A DNA stretch of 64,000 nucleotides from JAKAGZ01 sp964412105 (GTDB taxonomy: Bacteria; Bacteroidota; Ignavibacteria; Ignavibacteriales; Ignavibacteriaceae). The notes under the pieces were generated by a model. The model was given only the letters and a program-made list of their open reading frames with translations, searched no databases and had not been told where the DNA came from. The stretch is taken from contig CAYPNM010000009.1 in assembly GCA_964412105.1 (NCBI GenBank), forward strand, positions 1-64,000, in the 5' to 3' direction. Position numbers and translations under genes: made by a program. Numbering within the stretch: position 1 is the stretch's first letter; each line of letters opens with the position of its first letter. Positions 27,050 through 36,400 of the stretch are shown in pieces.

Positions 27050-28297
27050 CTATTCTTCTTCTTCAAATTGTGACTTAATTAATTCTATTATTTCATTGCT
27101 TATCTTTTCGTCAATTCCTTCAATTTCCTGCAATTTTTCCGGGCCTGCTTGGAGCACCTCTAAGGCAGTATCGTAGCGGTTATTTATCAGCAGATTATAT
27201 AATTCCTCACCTAGTTCTTCTTTCAAATCTATTAACTCAATATCTTCTTCATATTCCTCAAATGGTTTCTCTTCTCTCAATATTTCTATATCGTAACCTG
27301 TCAATTTCATTGCAAGTCTAATATTAACACCATTTCTACCAACTATCAATGAAACCTGATCACTATCAGCCGTTACAACGGCTTTTTTATTTACTTCATC
27401 TAGCTCAATTTTCTTTAATTTTGCGGGCGCAAGAGATTTCTGTATAAAGGTAAGCGGTTCTTCAGAGTAATTAATAACATCAATATTTTCATTATTTAAT
27501 TCTCTTACTATTGCGTGAATTCGAACTCCTTTCATACCAACACAGGCACCCACCGCATCTATTCTATCATCATGTGATTCAACCGCAACTTTTGCTCTTT
27601 CACCGGGTTCACGAGCGATTGCCTTAATTTCTATTATTCCATCATAAATTTCCGGAATTTCAATTTCAAATAATCTGCGCAAGAACATATTATCTGCTCT
27701 TGAAATAATTATTGCCGGACCAGAGCTTACTTTTAGAACCTCTTTTACAATGGCCCGAATTGTTTCTCCTTTTTTATACCTTTCAAAAGGAATTTGCTCA
27801 CTGCGCGGCAGAACCAGTTCATTTTTATTATGATTTACCAGAATATCATTCTTCCTGGTTTGATAAATGTCTCCGACGACAATTTCACCAAGCAAATCCT
27901 TGTATTCATTGTAAACGATATCTTTTTCAATTTCACGAATTTTTTGATTTAAACTCTGTTTAGCTAAAGTAATCAATCTTCTCCCAAAGCTAGCAAGACT
28001 TAAAGTTTCAACAAAATCATCACCTACTTCCAGTTCTTCTTCATTTCCTCTCTTGTTAACCTCTTCTATACTAATTTGTAAATTCGGATCGCTTACTTCT
28101 TCTACTATTTCTCTTTCGAGGAATATTTCAATATCACCTTTATCCATATTAACAACAACGTCGTACTTAGCTTCTTCACCATATTTTTTTCTTACCAGCA
28201 AACCGAAAATTTCTTCGATTATACCGGCAAGCACATCTTTATCTACCCCTTTCTCCCTCACCATCTGGGCAAAGGATTCAACTATGTCCGAGTTCAT
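27050..28297 (-). CDS. nusA: Transcription termination/antitermination protein NusA
   Basis: This 415-residue protein binds RNA polymerase and nascent RNA to control pausing, termination and antitermination. It has the N-terminal polymerase-binding domain (about 1-125), an S1 domain (about 130-200), and two KH domains (about 205-345) including VGACVGMKGVRIHAIVREL and LIVGRNGVNIRLAMKLTGYDI. A short C-terminal part has a helix-hairpin-helix-like LQEIEGIDEKISNEIIELI and an acidic tail. The position between rimP and infB is classical. Confidence 0.96.
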   Translation of the reverse strand: MNSDIVESFAQMVREKGVDKDVLAGIIEEIFGLLVRKKYGEEAKYDVVVNMDKGDIEIFLEREIVEEVSDPNLQISIEEVNKRGNEEELEVGDDFVETLSLASFGRRLITLAKQSLNQKIREIEKDIVYNEYKDLLGEIVVGDIYQTRKNDILVNHNKNELVLPRSEQIPFERYKKGETIRAIVKEVLKVSSGPAIIISRADNMFLRRLFEIEIPEIYDGIIEIKAIAREPGERAKVAVESHDDRIDAVGACVGMKGVRIHAIVRELNNENIDVINYSEEPLTFIQKSLAPAKLKKIELDEVNKKAVVTADSDQVSLIVGRNGVNIRLAMKLTGYDIEILREEKPFEEYEEDIELIDLKEELGEELYNLLINNRYDTALEVLQAGPEKLQEIEGIDEKISNEIIELIKSQFEEEE

Positions 28298-28314
28298 TTC
28301 TTTTTATTCCTCCG

Positions 28315-28773
28315 TTAAGAAAAACTTACTGTTACTTTAGCTTTTTTAATATTATTAAATTTTACTTTTACTTCACCAACATTTTTGCAAAGAAATGTCA
28401 AATTTTCTTCTTCAACACTTATTAATTTTCCTGAAATCTTTTTTGTTTCTTCGCCCGATTTATATGAGACTTCAAAATTTCTTTTAATATGCTTTGGATA
28501 TTGTTTAAGAAATTTAAGCGGTTTATCAACTCCGGGAGAGGAAACATCCAGCCTATAATCATTACCGGCTTCCGGCAAGTTTTCAAGTTCAGAATTTATT
28601 TCCCTGCTAACATTCGCACAATCATCAGCCGATACATCATTTTCTCCGTCGATAAAAACTTCCATCACTCTTTTTGAAGGGATACCACGGATAATAATTT
28701 CTATAGGGAAAAATCCCTTTCTTTCTACTATTTCAGCAATTTTTTGAGCTATATTTGCTTCATTAAAATTCAT
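28315..28773 (-). CDS. rimP: Ribosome maturation factor RimP
   Basis: This 152-residue protein helps assemble the 30S subunit. The N-terminal domain has RKGFFPIEIIIRG and VFIDGENDVSADDCANVSREIN, and DYRLDVSSPGVDKPL is the family signature; a small SH3-like domain follows. It is the first gene of the translation block. No ribosome binding site is visible: only 11 bases separate its ATG from a hairpin, and they are mostly T. That is unusual for this window, where strong GGAG sites are common. Confidence 0.95.
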   Translation of the reverse strand: MNFNEANIAQKIAEIVERKGFFPIEIIIRGIPSKRVMEVFIDGENDVSADDCANVSREINSELENLPEAGNDYRLDVSSPGVDKPLKFLKQYPKHIKRNFEVSYKSGEETKKISGKLISVEEENLTFLCKNVGEVKVKFNNIKKAKVTVSFS

Positions 28774-28784
28774 ATAAACAAAAA

Positions 28785-28801
28785 TCGCCCTTAAAGGGCG
28801 A
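28785..28801 (-). terminator. Hairpin with T-run just upstream of rimP
   Basis: TCGCCCT (28785-28791) pairs with AGGGCGA (28795-28801) around a three-base loop. On the minus strand TTTTTGTTT follows at once and then the rimP ATG. It is either the terminator of the mscS-type gene that ends 97 bases upstream, or an attenuator in the rimP leader. Confidence 0.75.
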
Positions 28802-28813
28802 AATGAATGTATT

Positions 28814-28842
28814 AAATTAGCACTATTTTAAAGAATAAGCAA
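28814..28842 (-). promoter_or_regulatory. Possible promoter for the rimP-nusA-infB block
   Basis: On the minus strand TTGCTT (28842-28837) and TAATTT (28819-28814) are separated by 17 bases, in the right place for a start just before the rimP hairpin. Matches to the sigma-70 consensus are only partial. It is the best candidate I can see in the 125-base gap. Confidence 0.3.
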
Positions 28843-28898
28843 GAAATATTAGATTATCAGGCTTTTTCACTCGGTGATTATTTTAGTATAATCATACG

Positions 28899-29783
28899 TT
28901 AATTATCTGCTGATTTTGACTCAGATTCATCTTTTTTAACATGGAGGTCTCTTTGAGGGAAGGGAATTTCAATATGCTGTTCTTTGAATTTCTTAAAAAT
29001 TTCAAAATAAAGCCTGCTTTTTAGAATTCCAGGCCTGGTAGTATATGTATCTGTCCAGACTCTAAGGTTAAAATTTAACGAACTGTCTCCGAATTCATCA
29101 AACAACACATCAGGCACTGGTTTTTTTAATACACCTTCCTCTTTCGCGGCGATTTCAATCAGTATTTCTCTGACTTTTTCCGGATCCTCTTTGTAAGCTA
29201 CTCCAACAGGTATGTTAAATCTTACATTCCTGTCTGTATGGCTCCAGTTAATTACTGTTGAAGAAATAAATTCCGAGTTAGGAACAATTACAGAGATATT
29301 ATCATTCGTAACGACGGTTGTAGATCTCATTGAAATACTAACAACATCGCCATAGACATCACCTACCTGGATTCTGTCTCCAACTTTTATTGGCCTTTCG
29401 AATAAAATAATTATACCACTAACAAAATTATTCGTAATATTCTGGAGGCCAAAGCCAATGCCTACACCAAGTGCGCCGGCAAGAATTGTAAGAGTGCTTA
29501 GATTAATCCCAACAGTTTGCATAACTATTATTAATCCTAGCACTAGAATGAAATAGCGAATAATAGTTCCAACCGCTAACCTCACACCAAGTTCAATCTT
29601 GCTATTTGATAAGACCCTATATACAATCCAGTTTTTTAATTTATTAGTGAAAAAAAACAGCAGCCAGGCCAGAAACAGAAAATAAATAAATGACCATAAG
29701 GTAATAGAGGTGGTACCAACATCAAAAAGATGTATATCCAGAAACGATTTAATATCAAGTAATATTTTCTGCAGGTCTTTCAA
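28899..29783 (-). CDS. Small-conductance mechanosensitive channel, MscS family
   Basis: This 294-residue inner-membrane channel should release solutes on hypo-osmotic shock. Three membrane helices are visible (about 25-45, 65-90, 92-120). The pore-lining third helix is GALGVGIGFGLQNITNNFVSG, followed by the family signature IILFERPIKVGDRIQVGDVYGDV and the beta and alpha/beta cytoplasmic cage. The C terminus ends in a short charged tail (KKDESESKSADN). An MscL gene lies only 1.5 kb away on the other strand, so two turgor valves are close together. Confidence 0.93.
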   Translation of the reverse strand: MKDLQKILLDIKSFLDIHLFDVGTTSITLWSFIYFLFLAWLLFFFTNKLKNWIVYRVLSNSKIELGVRLAVGTIIRYFILVLGLIIVMQTVGINLSTLTILAGALGVGIGFGLQNITNNFVSGIIILFERPIKVGDRIQVGDVYGDVVSISMRSTTVVTNDNISVIVPNSEFISSTVINWSHTDRNVRFNIPVGVAYKEDPEKVREILIEIAAKEEGVLKKPVPDVLFDEFGDSSLNFNLRVWTDTYTTRPGILKSRLYFEIFKKFKEQHIEIPFPQRDLHVKKDESESKSADN

Positions 29784-29861
29784 TTATTAATTCAGCGTTT
29801 AGTTAAGATATTGATGCGAGAGTCTAAGGGACAATTTAGTAAAAGGAATTTTTAAAAAAAA

Positions 29862-29885
29862 GAATGCCTCATTAATGAGGCATTC
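29862..29885 (-). terminator. Rho-independent terminator for the 29912-30889 lipoprotein gene
   Basis: GAATGCCTCATT (29862-29873) and AATGAGGCATTC (29874-29885) are perfect inverted arms that fold to a 10-bp stem with a 4-base loop. Eight T residues follow on the minus strand. It lies 26 bases past the stop codon. Confidence 0.93.
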
Positions 29886-29911
29886 AAGTATCAGAATATT
29901 CCTAATTTGTA

Positions 29912-30889
29912 TTATCTTACCTTATAAGGCAATCCCCAAGTATTGCTTTTAACTGGAGCGGAATCATCATAAATTGTTTGTCTAGTAAATGCATTCAAAA
30001 CTGCAGAAAAATATCCATAATAATTCCTAACATTAAAAGTTTTCTTAAATACCTCTACATAGCCGGTGCCGGATTGTTTTTGAGAAACCAGATCAAGCAT
30101 TACCTTATTTCTATGCATACCGAAGAAATTGGCACCGTAGGTAAGAGTTACAAAGTCTGTATCTGTATTAGGGCTTTGAACTTCCACAGATACTGTGACA
30201 GTATCATCCAAATGAAATTCCGGGCAGCTATGGCCCCATCTCCATCTATAACCTCTATTAATAAAAAAGTTTGTTGGATCGGTTATTTTAATTGTGCTAT
30301 CGTTGCGAGCAAATGTTAAGGTAACACTATTTATTTTAAAATCAGTGTAGGGTGTTCCGCCGGAGACTAAAGAAACTCCTAGCAGTTTCCAGTTAAACAT
30401 CGGGTTACTTGTACTATCAACTCGTAGGAAAAGTAACTGTGTAACAAGTGTTGAGGTAAAGTTTTTTGTAATTATAGTGTCGGGCCTTGTTAATGTATCT
30501 TGATTCGAGGCAGCAATATTTAAAACTCCCTGATATTCTTTAGTTAGTTTAAGATAAGCAGAGTCTCCAACTGTAGTGAAGTCATAAGTTTTATTAGTAA
30601 GAATGACATGCTGCCAAATAAAATAAGGTGTAATGGCATTATTCGTTTTACCAAGAAAATTATCAGTCTGACTTTCATTATAGTTTGGATCAAAAGAAGC
30701 AACAACCGAATCCTGATTCGCCATTTGTGTCAGTGCTTGTTGATCTGCTGCGCTTAGGTTTGATTGATTATTTGTACCAAGGGTTGGTGCATTTACTGTG
30801 TTCTTACAGCCAAACATAAAAACAGATATTGCAACTGCGCAGCAAGCAAGAAGGGTCTTAGAAAAATCTGTTATCTTTCCTTTATACAT
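29912..30889 (-). CDS. Unrecognised secreted lipoprotein
   Basis: This 325-residue protein has a lipoprotein signal (ALLACCAVA-like hydrophobic stretch, lipobox FMFGC at about residue 28 followed by Lys-Asn). The mature part starts with an Asn/Gln/Ser-rich spacer and then an all-beta pattern rich in Thr, Asn and aromatics (KINSVTLTFARNDSTIKITDP, DTVTVSVEVQSP, DFVTLTYGANFFGMHRNK). I do not recognise a family. The ATG at 30889 is chosen since GGAGAG lies five bases upstream; an in-frame GTG two codons earlier overlaps that site. It has its own terminator and probably its own promoter, so it is a single-gene unit. The lipid anchor and beta-rich make-up suggest a surface or periplasmic structural role, which is inference. 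Confidence 0.75.
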   Translation of the reverse strand: MYKGKITDFSKTLLACCAVAISVFMFGCKNTVNAPTLGTNNQSNLSAADQQALTQMANQDSVVASFDPNYNESQTDNFLGKTNNAITPYFIWQHVILTNKTYDFTTVGDSAYLKLTKEYQGVLNIAASNQDTLTRPDTIITKNFTSTLVTQLLFLRVDSTSNPMFNWKLLGVSLVSGGTPYTDFKINSVTLTFARNDSTIKITDPTNFFINRGYRWRWGHSCPEFHLDDTVTVSVEVQSPNTDTDFVTLTYGANFFGMHRNKVMLDLVSQKQSGTGYVEVFKKTFNVRNYYGYFSAVLNAFTRQTIYDDSAPVKSNTWGLPYKVR

Positions 30890-31272
30890 ATTCACTCTCC
30901 ATTAGTATTAGTTATTAAATTAGGTACAATTCACCCTCAAAAATGGTTTTAAAATGTATGCCACAACCTCACCCTTTTAAGATCGTACAAAACAACAATT
31001 TAAGAATGCTTTTTCCCACATGTTAAATAATTAAAACGCAAATATTGCATCCTCTATAAAATTTTTGCATACTCAAAGGTAATTCTTGTCTCCTTTTTTC
31101 ATTAAATATCCATAGCAAGCAATTTTAATCAATTGATAATGGTTAGAGTATAAAAATCAACAAAGGGTTTAAAATTGCAGTTCCTTTTTTAAGAATTAAA
31201 AAAAACATTTAGAAATTTTAATTCTTTACTTTATATTCAAACTGCAATTCAACAAATTTTTGAGGGTTAATT
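30890..31272. other. Divergent non-coding region with nested inverted repeats before mscL
   Basis: This 383-base AT-rich gap should hold promoters for the lipoprotein (minus) and mscL (plus). Near mscL, AATTGCAGTT (31173-31182) is inverted at AACTGCAATT (31240-31249). Inside that, AAGAATTAAAA (31191-31201) is inverted at TTTTAATTCTT (31216-31226). No small gene is evident elsewhere in it. Confidence 0.6.
31173..31249 (+). promoter_or_regulatory. Nested inverted repeat in the mscL leader
   Basis: Outer arms of 10 bp and inner arms of 11 bp, all perfect, are arranged concentrically and end 23 bases before the mscL ATG. If transcribed they would form one long interrupted stem; if not, they may be operator half-sites. 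The mscL ribosome site (GAGGG, six bases before the ATG) lies outside the structure. Confidence 0.5.
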
Positions 31273-31725
31273 ATGCTTAAAGAATTTAAAGAATTTGCCA
31301 TGAAAGGAAATGCCCTTGATATGGCAATAGGTATAATCATCGGAGCGGCATTCGGGACAATAGTTAAATCATTGGTATCTGATGTCATTATGCCGCCCAT
31401 AGGACTTTTGCTAGGCAATGTAGATTTTTCTTCATTGTTTATCCTGCTAAAGAGCGGAGCAAAAGTGGCTGGACCATATGCTTCCCTAGCAGATGCTCAG
31501 GCCGCAGGCGCAGTTACTTTAAATTACGGTATCTTTATAAATTCAATTGTCAGTTTTCTAATAATTGCATTTTCAGTATTCTTAGTTGTAAAATCATTTA
31601 ATCAGTTTAAAAGGAAAAAAGAAGCTCCAGCAGCTGCACCCACTACAAAAAGTTGCCCTTATTGCTATACCGCTATCCCTATTCAGGCAACAAAGTGCCC
31701 GGCTTGTACTTCCGGTTTAAAATAA
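31273..31725 (+). CDS. mscL: Large-conductance mechanosensitive channel with C-terminal zinc ribbon
   Basis: This 150-residue channel opens under membrane tension to vent solutes. MscL hallmarks are present: KEFAMKGNALDMAIGIIIGAAFGTIVKSLVSDVIMPPIG for the N-terminal and first membrane helix, a periplasmic loop, and a second helix (about 86-107) ending FNQFKRKKE. The cytoplasmic bundle that normally follows is replaced by an Ala/Pro linker and a four-Cys zinc-ribbon motif (C128, C131, C142, C145; CPYC and CPAC). Zinc ribbons on MscL occur in scattered bacteria; what they sense or bind is not known to me. Confidence 0.95.
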   Translation: MLKEFKEFAMKGNALDMAIGIIIGAAFGTIVKSLVSDVIMPPIGLLLGNVDFSSLFILLKSGAKVAGPYASLADAQAAGAVTLNYGIFINSIVSFLIIAFSVFLVVKSFNQFKRKKEAPAAAPTTKSCPYCYTAIPIQATKCPACTSGLK

Positions 31726-31731
31726 AATTAA

Positions 31732-31760
31732 AAAAGCCGTGAGATCACGGCTTTTATTTT
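31732..31760 (+). terminator. Terminator after mscL
   Basis: AAAAGCCGTGA (31732-31742) pairs with TCACGGCTTTT (31745-31755), followed by a T-rich run on the plus strand. It overlaps the stop of the convergent pseudouridine synthase gene and, with A-rich sequence on its other side, probably works in both directions. Confidence 0.9.
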
Positions 31761-32332
31761 TTCAATTCATCAATCTCTCTTGAATTAAGCTTCCTTATAC
31801 TACCCGGTAGTAAACCATCAATCAAAAGATTTTTTATCCTCACCCTTATTAATCTCAAGGTCGGATGCCCGATGTAGGCAGTCATTTTTCTTACCTGCCT
31901 GTTTCTTCCCTCAGTTATCGAAATGCTCATCCAGCATGTTGGGATATTTTTTCTCGCCCTAATAGGAGGAATTCTCTGAGGAAAATTTGGCTCATCTATT
32001 TTTCTCACTTTAGAGAACAATGTTTTTTTGCCATTTATAAGTACACCATTACGCAATTTTTCCAGAGAAGATTCCTTTGGAATTCCTTCAACTTGAACAT
32101 AATATTCCTTTTCATGTTCATAAACAGGATTTAGCAGAAAATTAGTTAAGCTTTTGTCGTTAGTTAACAAAAGCAATCCCTCGCTATCCATGTCGAGCCT
32201 GCCGACAGAATAAACATCCCTCGGAAACTTGTAAATATCACCAAGAGTTTTTCTACCTTCTTTATCAGTAAATTGCGAAAGAACACCGTAAGGTTTGTTT
32301 AATATAAAATATTTAAAATTATTGAGGGACAT
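31754..32332 (-). CDS. Pseudouridine synthase, RluE-like (RsuA/RluB/E/F family)
   Basis: This 192-residue enzyme should make pseudouridine in 23S rRNA or a related RNA. The catalytic segment is VGRLDMDSEGLLLLTND, with the Asp nucleophile in GRLD. The start FILNKPYGVLSQFTD and the late ITEGRNRQVRKMTAYIGHPTLRLIRVRI match the RluE branch, which lacks the N-terminal S4 domain. The exact target base cannot be decided from sequence. It overlaps the glycosyltransferase gene upstream by 14 bases. Confidence 0.9.
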   Translation of the reverse strand: MSLNNFKYFILNKPYGVLSQFTDKEGRKTLGDIYKFPRDVYSVGRLDMDSEGLLLLTNDKSLTNFLLNPVYEHEKEYYVQVEGIPKESSLEKLRNGVLINGKKTLFSKVRKIDEPNFPQRIPPIRARKNIPTCWMSISITEGRNRQVRKMTAYIGHPTLRLIRVRIKNLLIDGLLPGSIRKLNSREIDELKK

Positions 32333-32957
32333 ATGAATTAGTAATGCTGTCCTCTAATTCTCTGTGATAAATATAAGTTTTGAACTCAACTTTCCGGATC
32401 TTAAACTTTTTTTTGGCTCTCTCAAGCAAATCAGAATCCTCACTGTACGGAATATTTCTAAAACCATTTAGTTTCTTAAATACCTCAGTCCTGCCGAAAA
32501 AGGTTCCACCTATAAAACATTCAGAAAGATGGATGAATTTAAAAGGATTATTTTTATCTCTCACATATTCATTGCCAATTATTTTTACATCACCATGAAT
32601 TAAATCAATATCCGGATTGGCTTCAATAAATTTTATCCGCTGTTCAATATGATTTAAAGCATATTCGTCATCGCTATCGATAAATGTTAGATATTTTGAT
32701 TCCGCCAGTTCTATGCCCCTATTCCGGCTCAAGGCAAGCTTCATATTTGGCTGGTAATAGACTTCAATATTTCTATATCGGGAGGCGTAATCAGCCAAGA
32801 TTTTGCGGGAAGAATCCTGACTTCCATCGTCTATAGCAATTATTTTCCAATTTTCATATGTCTGGTTAAAAATCGAATTAATGCATCTTTTGATATATTT
32901 TTCCCTGTTAAACACTGTCAGAATTATAGAGACATCAGGATGCAAACTATTTTTCAT
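32319..32957 (-). CDS. Family 2 glycosyltransferase
   Basis: This 212-residue GT-A fold enzyme should transfer a sugar from a nucleotide donor. It begins VSIILTVFNREKYIKRCINSIFNQTYENWKIIAIDDGS, with the DDGS metal/nucleotide site, and continues to ALSRNRGIELAESKYLTFIDSDDEY, with the DxD-like SDD. It lacks membrane helices, so it is probably cytosolic. The protein is short for the family, consisting of the catalytic domain alone. It is coupled by overlap to an rRNA-modification gene, an unrelated job. No polysaccharide cluster is nearby. Confidence 0.88.
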   Translation of the reverse strand: MKNSLHPDVSIILTVFNREKYIKRCINSIFNQTYENWKIIAIDDGSQDSSRKILADYASRYRNIEVYYQPNMKLALSRNRGIELAESKYLTFIDSDDEYALNHIEQRIKFIEANPDIDLIHGDVKIIGNEYVRDKNNPFKFIHLSECFIGGTFFGRTEVFKKLNGFRNIPYSEDSDLLERAKKKFKIRKVEFKTYIYHRELEDSITNSYVPQ

Positions 32958-33195
32958 TACAAATCACTCCAAAGTGAACTATATATGAATAAATTCGTCA
33001 AATTAATAAGTAGAATAAAAATAAATTTTTAATAAAAATCAGCATTGTGTAACCTGTTCTTTTACTTTATAATTGCATCGAGTTTATTTATTTTATACCG
33101 AATAATATAGTTTTTTAGGCAAAAAATAATGTAGTGGTATTTGAAAAAGCTCTGATAATATAAAGTTATTGTTAATACAAATAAAATGTCTATTT

Positions 33196-33420
33196 ATGTC
33201 ATACAGAGATCAGGTAAAATATCTTGAAACTCTTCAAAGATTTGAACGTAAAATGGATGGGAAAGAAAAGGAAGAGCTAAAAATGTTTGTGAAACGTCAT
33301 AAAGATGAGGAGGAATTTGACTCGGTCTCAATGAAACGATTAAAAGAATTATATGATAAGTACAATATACCAGTTGACAAATCTAAATATGATTCTTTCT
33401 TCAAAAAAATTAATGATTAG
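33196..33420 (+). CDS. Small conserved-looking hypothetical protein
   Basis: This 74-residue highly charged protein (MSYRDQVKYLETLQRFERKM...) is rich in Lys and Glu, is probably all-helical and has no Cys, signal peptide or membrane segment. I do not recognise it. The frame extends upstream to a TTG at 33169, but the ATG at 33196 is the more natural start; neither has a clear ribosome site. It precedes the DUF2723 gene by 79 bases on the same strand. Codon use and amino-acid balance look coding. Confidence 0.6.
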   Translation: MSYRDQVKYLETLQRFERKMDGKEKEELKMFVKRHKDEEEFDSVSMKRLKELYDKYNIPVDKSKYDSFFKKIND

Positions 33421-33499
33421 ATATTTTAATACGCGGAATAAAGATATTCCACTCTTTGCAATTAATCCTTTCAAATAAAATAATTTTACCAGGGAAAAA

Positions 33500-36400
33500 A
33501 TGAATTATAAAAAGCTATACAGGATAATCGGCGCAGTTGTATTCCTAATTTCTGCAACAGTTTTATTTATGACAGCCCAGCCTTCTGTTTCTTTCTGGGA
33601 TGTTGGTGAGTTCACTGCCGCAGGTTATGCTTTGCAAGTACCTCATCCTCCCGGAACACCATTCTTTCTTTTGCTTAACAGAATCTTTGCAATGATACCG
33701 ATCTTCCATAACATCGGCCATAGGATTAACACAGTTTCTGTTCTTGGAAGTGCTTTTTCTATTTTATTTCTTTACCTGATTATAATTAAAGTTATTGAGA
33801 ATTATAAAGGGAGAGAGCCAAAAAATTTAGTTGATGGACTCGGCACTTATTTATCAGCAGCAATAGGAGCTCTTGCATTTTCATTCAGTGATACATTCTG
33901 GTTTAGTGGTTCAGAAGGTATAGTTTTTGGATTAAGTTTATTTCTCTTTGCTGCAATCGTTTACCTCATGATGTTATGGAGTGAGAAGGCAGATAATAAG
34001 GATAACGAAAAATATATTTTTATGATTGCTTATCTAATCGGTATTTCAACCGGCGTTCATCTTATGAGTGTACTAGCGATTGTAGCTGTTGGTATGATGA
34101 TTATCGTTAGAAAATATGTTGTCGATGATGATACATTGAAAAAAACCGGATTTATTTTCCTTGCGCACGTAGTTGTTATCATTTTAATTGCGTGTGCTTT
34201 ATGGGCTTCAAGAAAAAGTACCACTCCTCCCTCTCCGGAGGAATACCAGGCATTTGATTTTAAGTTTAAAATGATACTGCTGGTGATAAGTGCCTTATTC
34301 GTAGGCGCATTTTGGAAAACTATATTTAACAGAAGCTCATTTTATCTGCCGGTTCTTGTCGGCGGTGTTGCGCTTTTTGTTACATATCCGGGCATCGTTA
34401 AGTTTCTTCCTACATTTCTTGCTTCCGTTTCAGGTAACAGCATTTTTATGGCAATGCTTATTTTTCTGATAATATTTGCAATACTGATTTATCTTGTTCA
34501 TTATTACATAAAAACAAAAAAACAAACTCTTCATCTTGTTTTTATGTCAATTGTTTTTATTCTTCTGGGATTTTCAACCTATGCAATGATCATAATCCGT
34601 GCTAACCAAGATCCTCCTATGAATGAAAATGATCCGAAAGATATTTCAACACTAATAACTTACCTGGATAGAGAACAGTATGGGGATTTTCCGATCTTTG
34701 AAAGAAGATTCACAACTGAACCATACCAACAAGGAGTTTATACTAATTATTCAAGTGAACTAGATTTCTGGTGGCGTTATCAGATGAATCACATGATGAC
34801 AAGATATTTGTTATGGAATTTTGCCGGAAGGGAAAGCTGGGTTCAGGATGCGGGTGCAAATATTGCCCCCTTCAATTCAATAGGAAATACTCTTGGAAAA
34901 GTATTTAGTATTCATTTCGCAGGGCATGTTAAAGACTCACTTTTCGGATTGCCGTTTTTATTTGGTTTGCTCGGCCTTTATTTTCATTTTAAGAAAGACT
35001 GGAAGCTTGCTTCAATATTTTTTATACTATTTATGTTTATGGGCTACCTAACTGCCTTCTATCAAAACCAGCAGCAGTCTCAGCCAAGAGAAAGAGATTA
35101 TTTTTATGTTGGTGCATATATGATTTTCGCCTTATGGATTGCTATCGGTTTCAGGGGTCTTATTGATCTTATCTATGAGAAAATAGCAGACTTATCAAAG
35201 CAAAAACTTTATATCTTTGGTTTATTAATTATCGGATTTATTGCCGTTCCTGTAAACATGATTAGAGCAAATTATTTTGTTCACGACAGATCGCATAACT
35301 GGGTTCCCTGGGATTATTCTTATAACATTCTGCAAAGCTGTGCCCCAGACGCTGTGCTTTTTACAAATGGCGATAACGACACTTTCCCGTTATGGTACTT
35401 GCAGGATGTTGAAGGCGTAAGAAGAGATGTAAAAGTCGTTTGCTTAAGTCTTGTTAATACTCCATGGTATATAGAAGAACTAAAGCACAATGATCCTTAC
35501 CATGTTGGAACTATCGCAATGAATTTGACGGATTCCCAGATTGAACAAATACGTCCGATCCAATGGAGTTCACGGGAAATAACTATTCCCGTTCCACCCG
35601 ATATAAATACTAAAGAAAGGATCACTATAGATTCAGCAGGAAACTTCTCAAACATACACGCTCCCGAAACCGAAACAAGTTATGCGGGGATGGCTATTAA
35701 AGATTCGTCAGTAATTAAAAGCGGAAAACTTACCTTCCGTATGAATCCAACTGTTAATTTCGGGAATATAAAAGCAATCAGAATACAAGACATAATGGTT
35801 AAAGATATAGTCGAAGCCAATCACTGGAAACGACCAATATACTTTGCTGTGACCTGTTCTCAGGATTCAAGAATCGGCTTAGATGATTATCTTAAACTCG
35901 AAGGTATGGCCTTACGCCTCGTTCCTGAAAAAAGAAGTTCCAACCTTGAATTCCTGAACGTGCCGGCGTTAAGAGAGGAGCTATTGCATGAAAATCATGG
36001 CTTCAGCAGGGATTTTGACAGAGGCTTTAAGTTTCGCGGACTTGCAAATCCAAACATTTTTCTTGATGATAATCATCAACGAATGCTTGGAAATTATAGG
36101 AATGCATTTATAAGGCTGGCACTTTATTATGAAAATACGGGTCAAAAAAACAATGCTGTTGCAGTGCTTGATACCATGGAAGTAAAAATGCCAAGACAGC
36201 ATGTTGAGTTTGATTATAGAATGTATAACGAGGTTGGGAATATCTATCTTAATGCCGGTAGAGTTGATAAGTATAAAAAAATTGCTGCTGAAGTTGAAGA
36301 AGATGCCAAGCAAGCCCTTAAAGATAATCCATCGGATCTTTCCCCTTACAGGGTTTTGATTGATGTTTATCAAAACCTAGATGATAATGTTAAACTTCTT

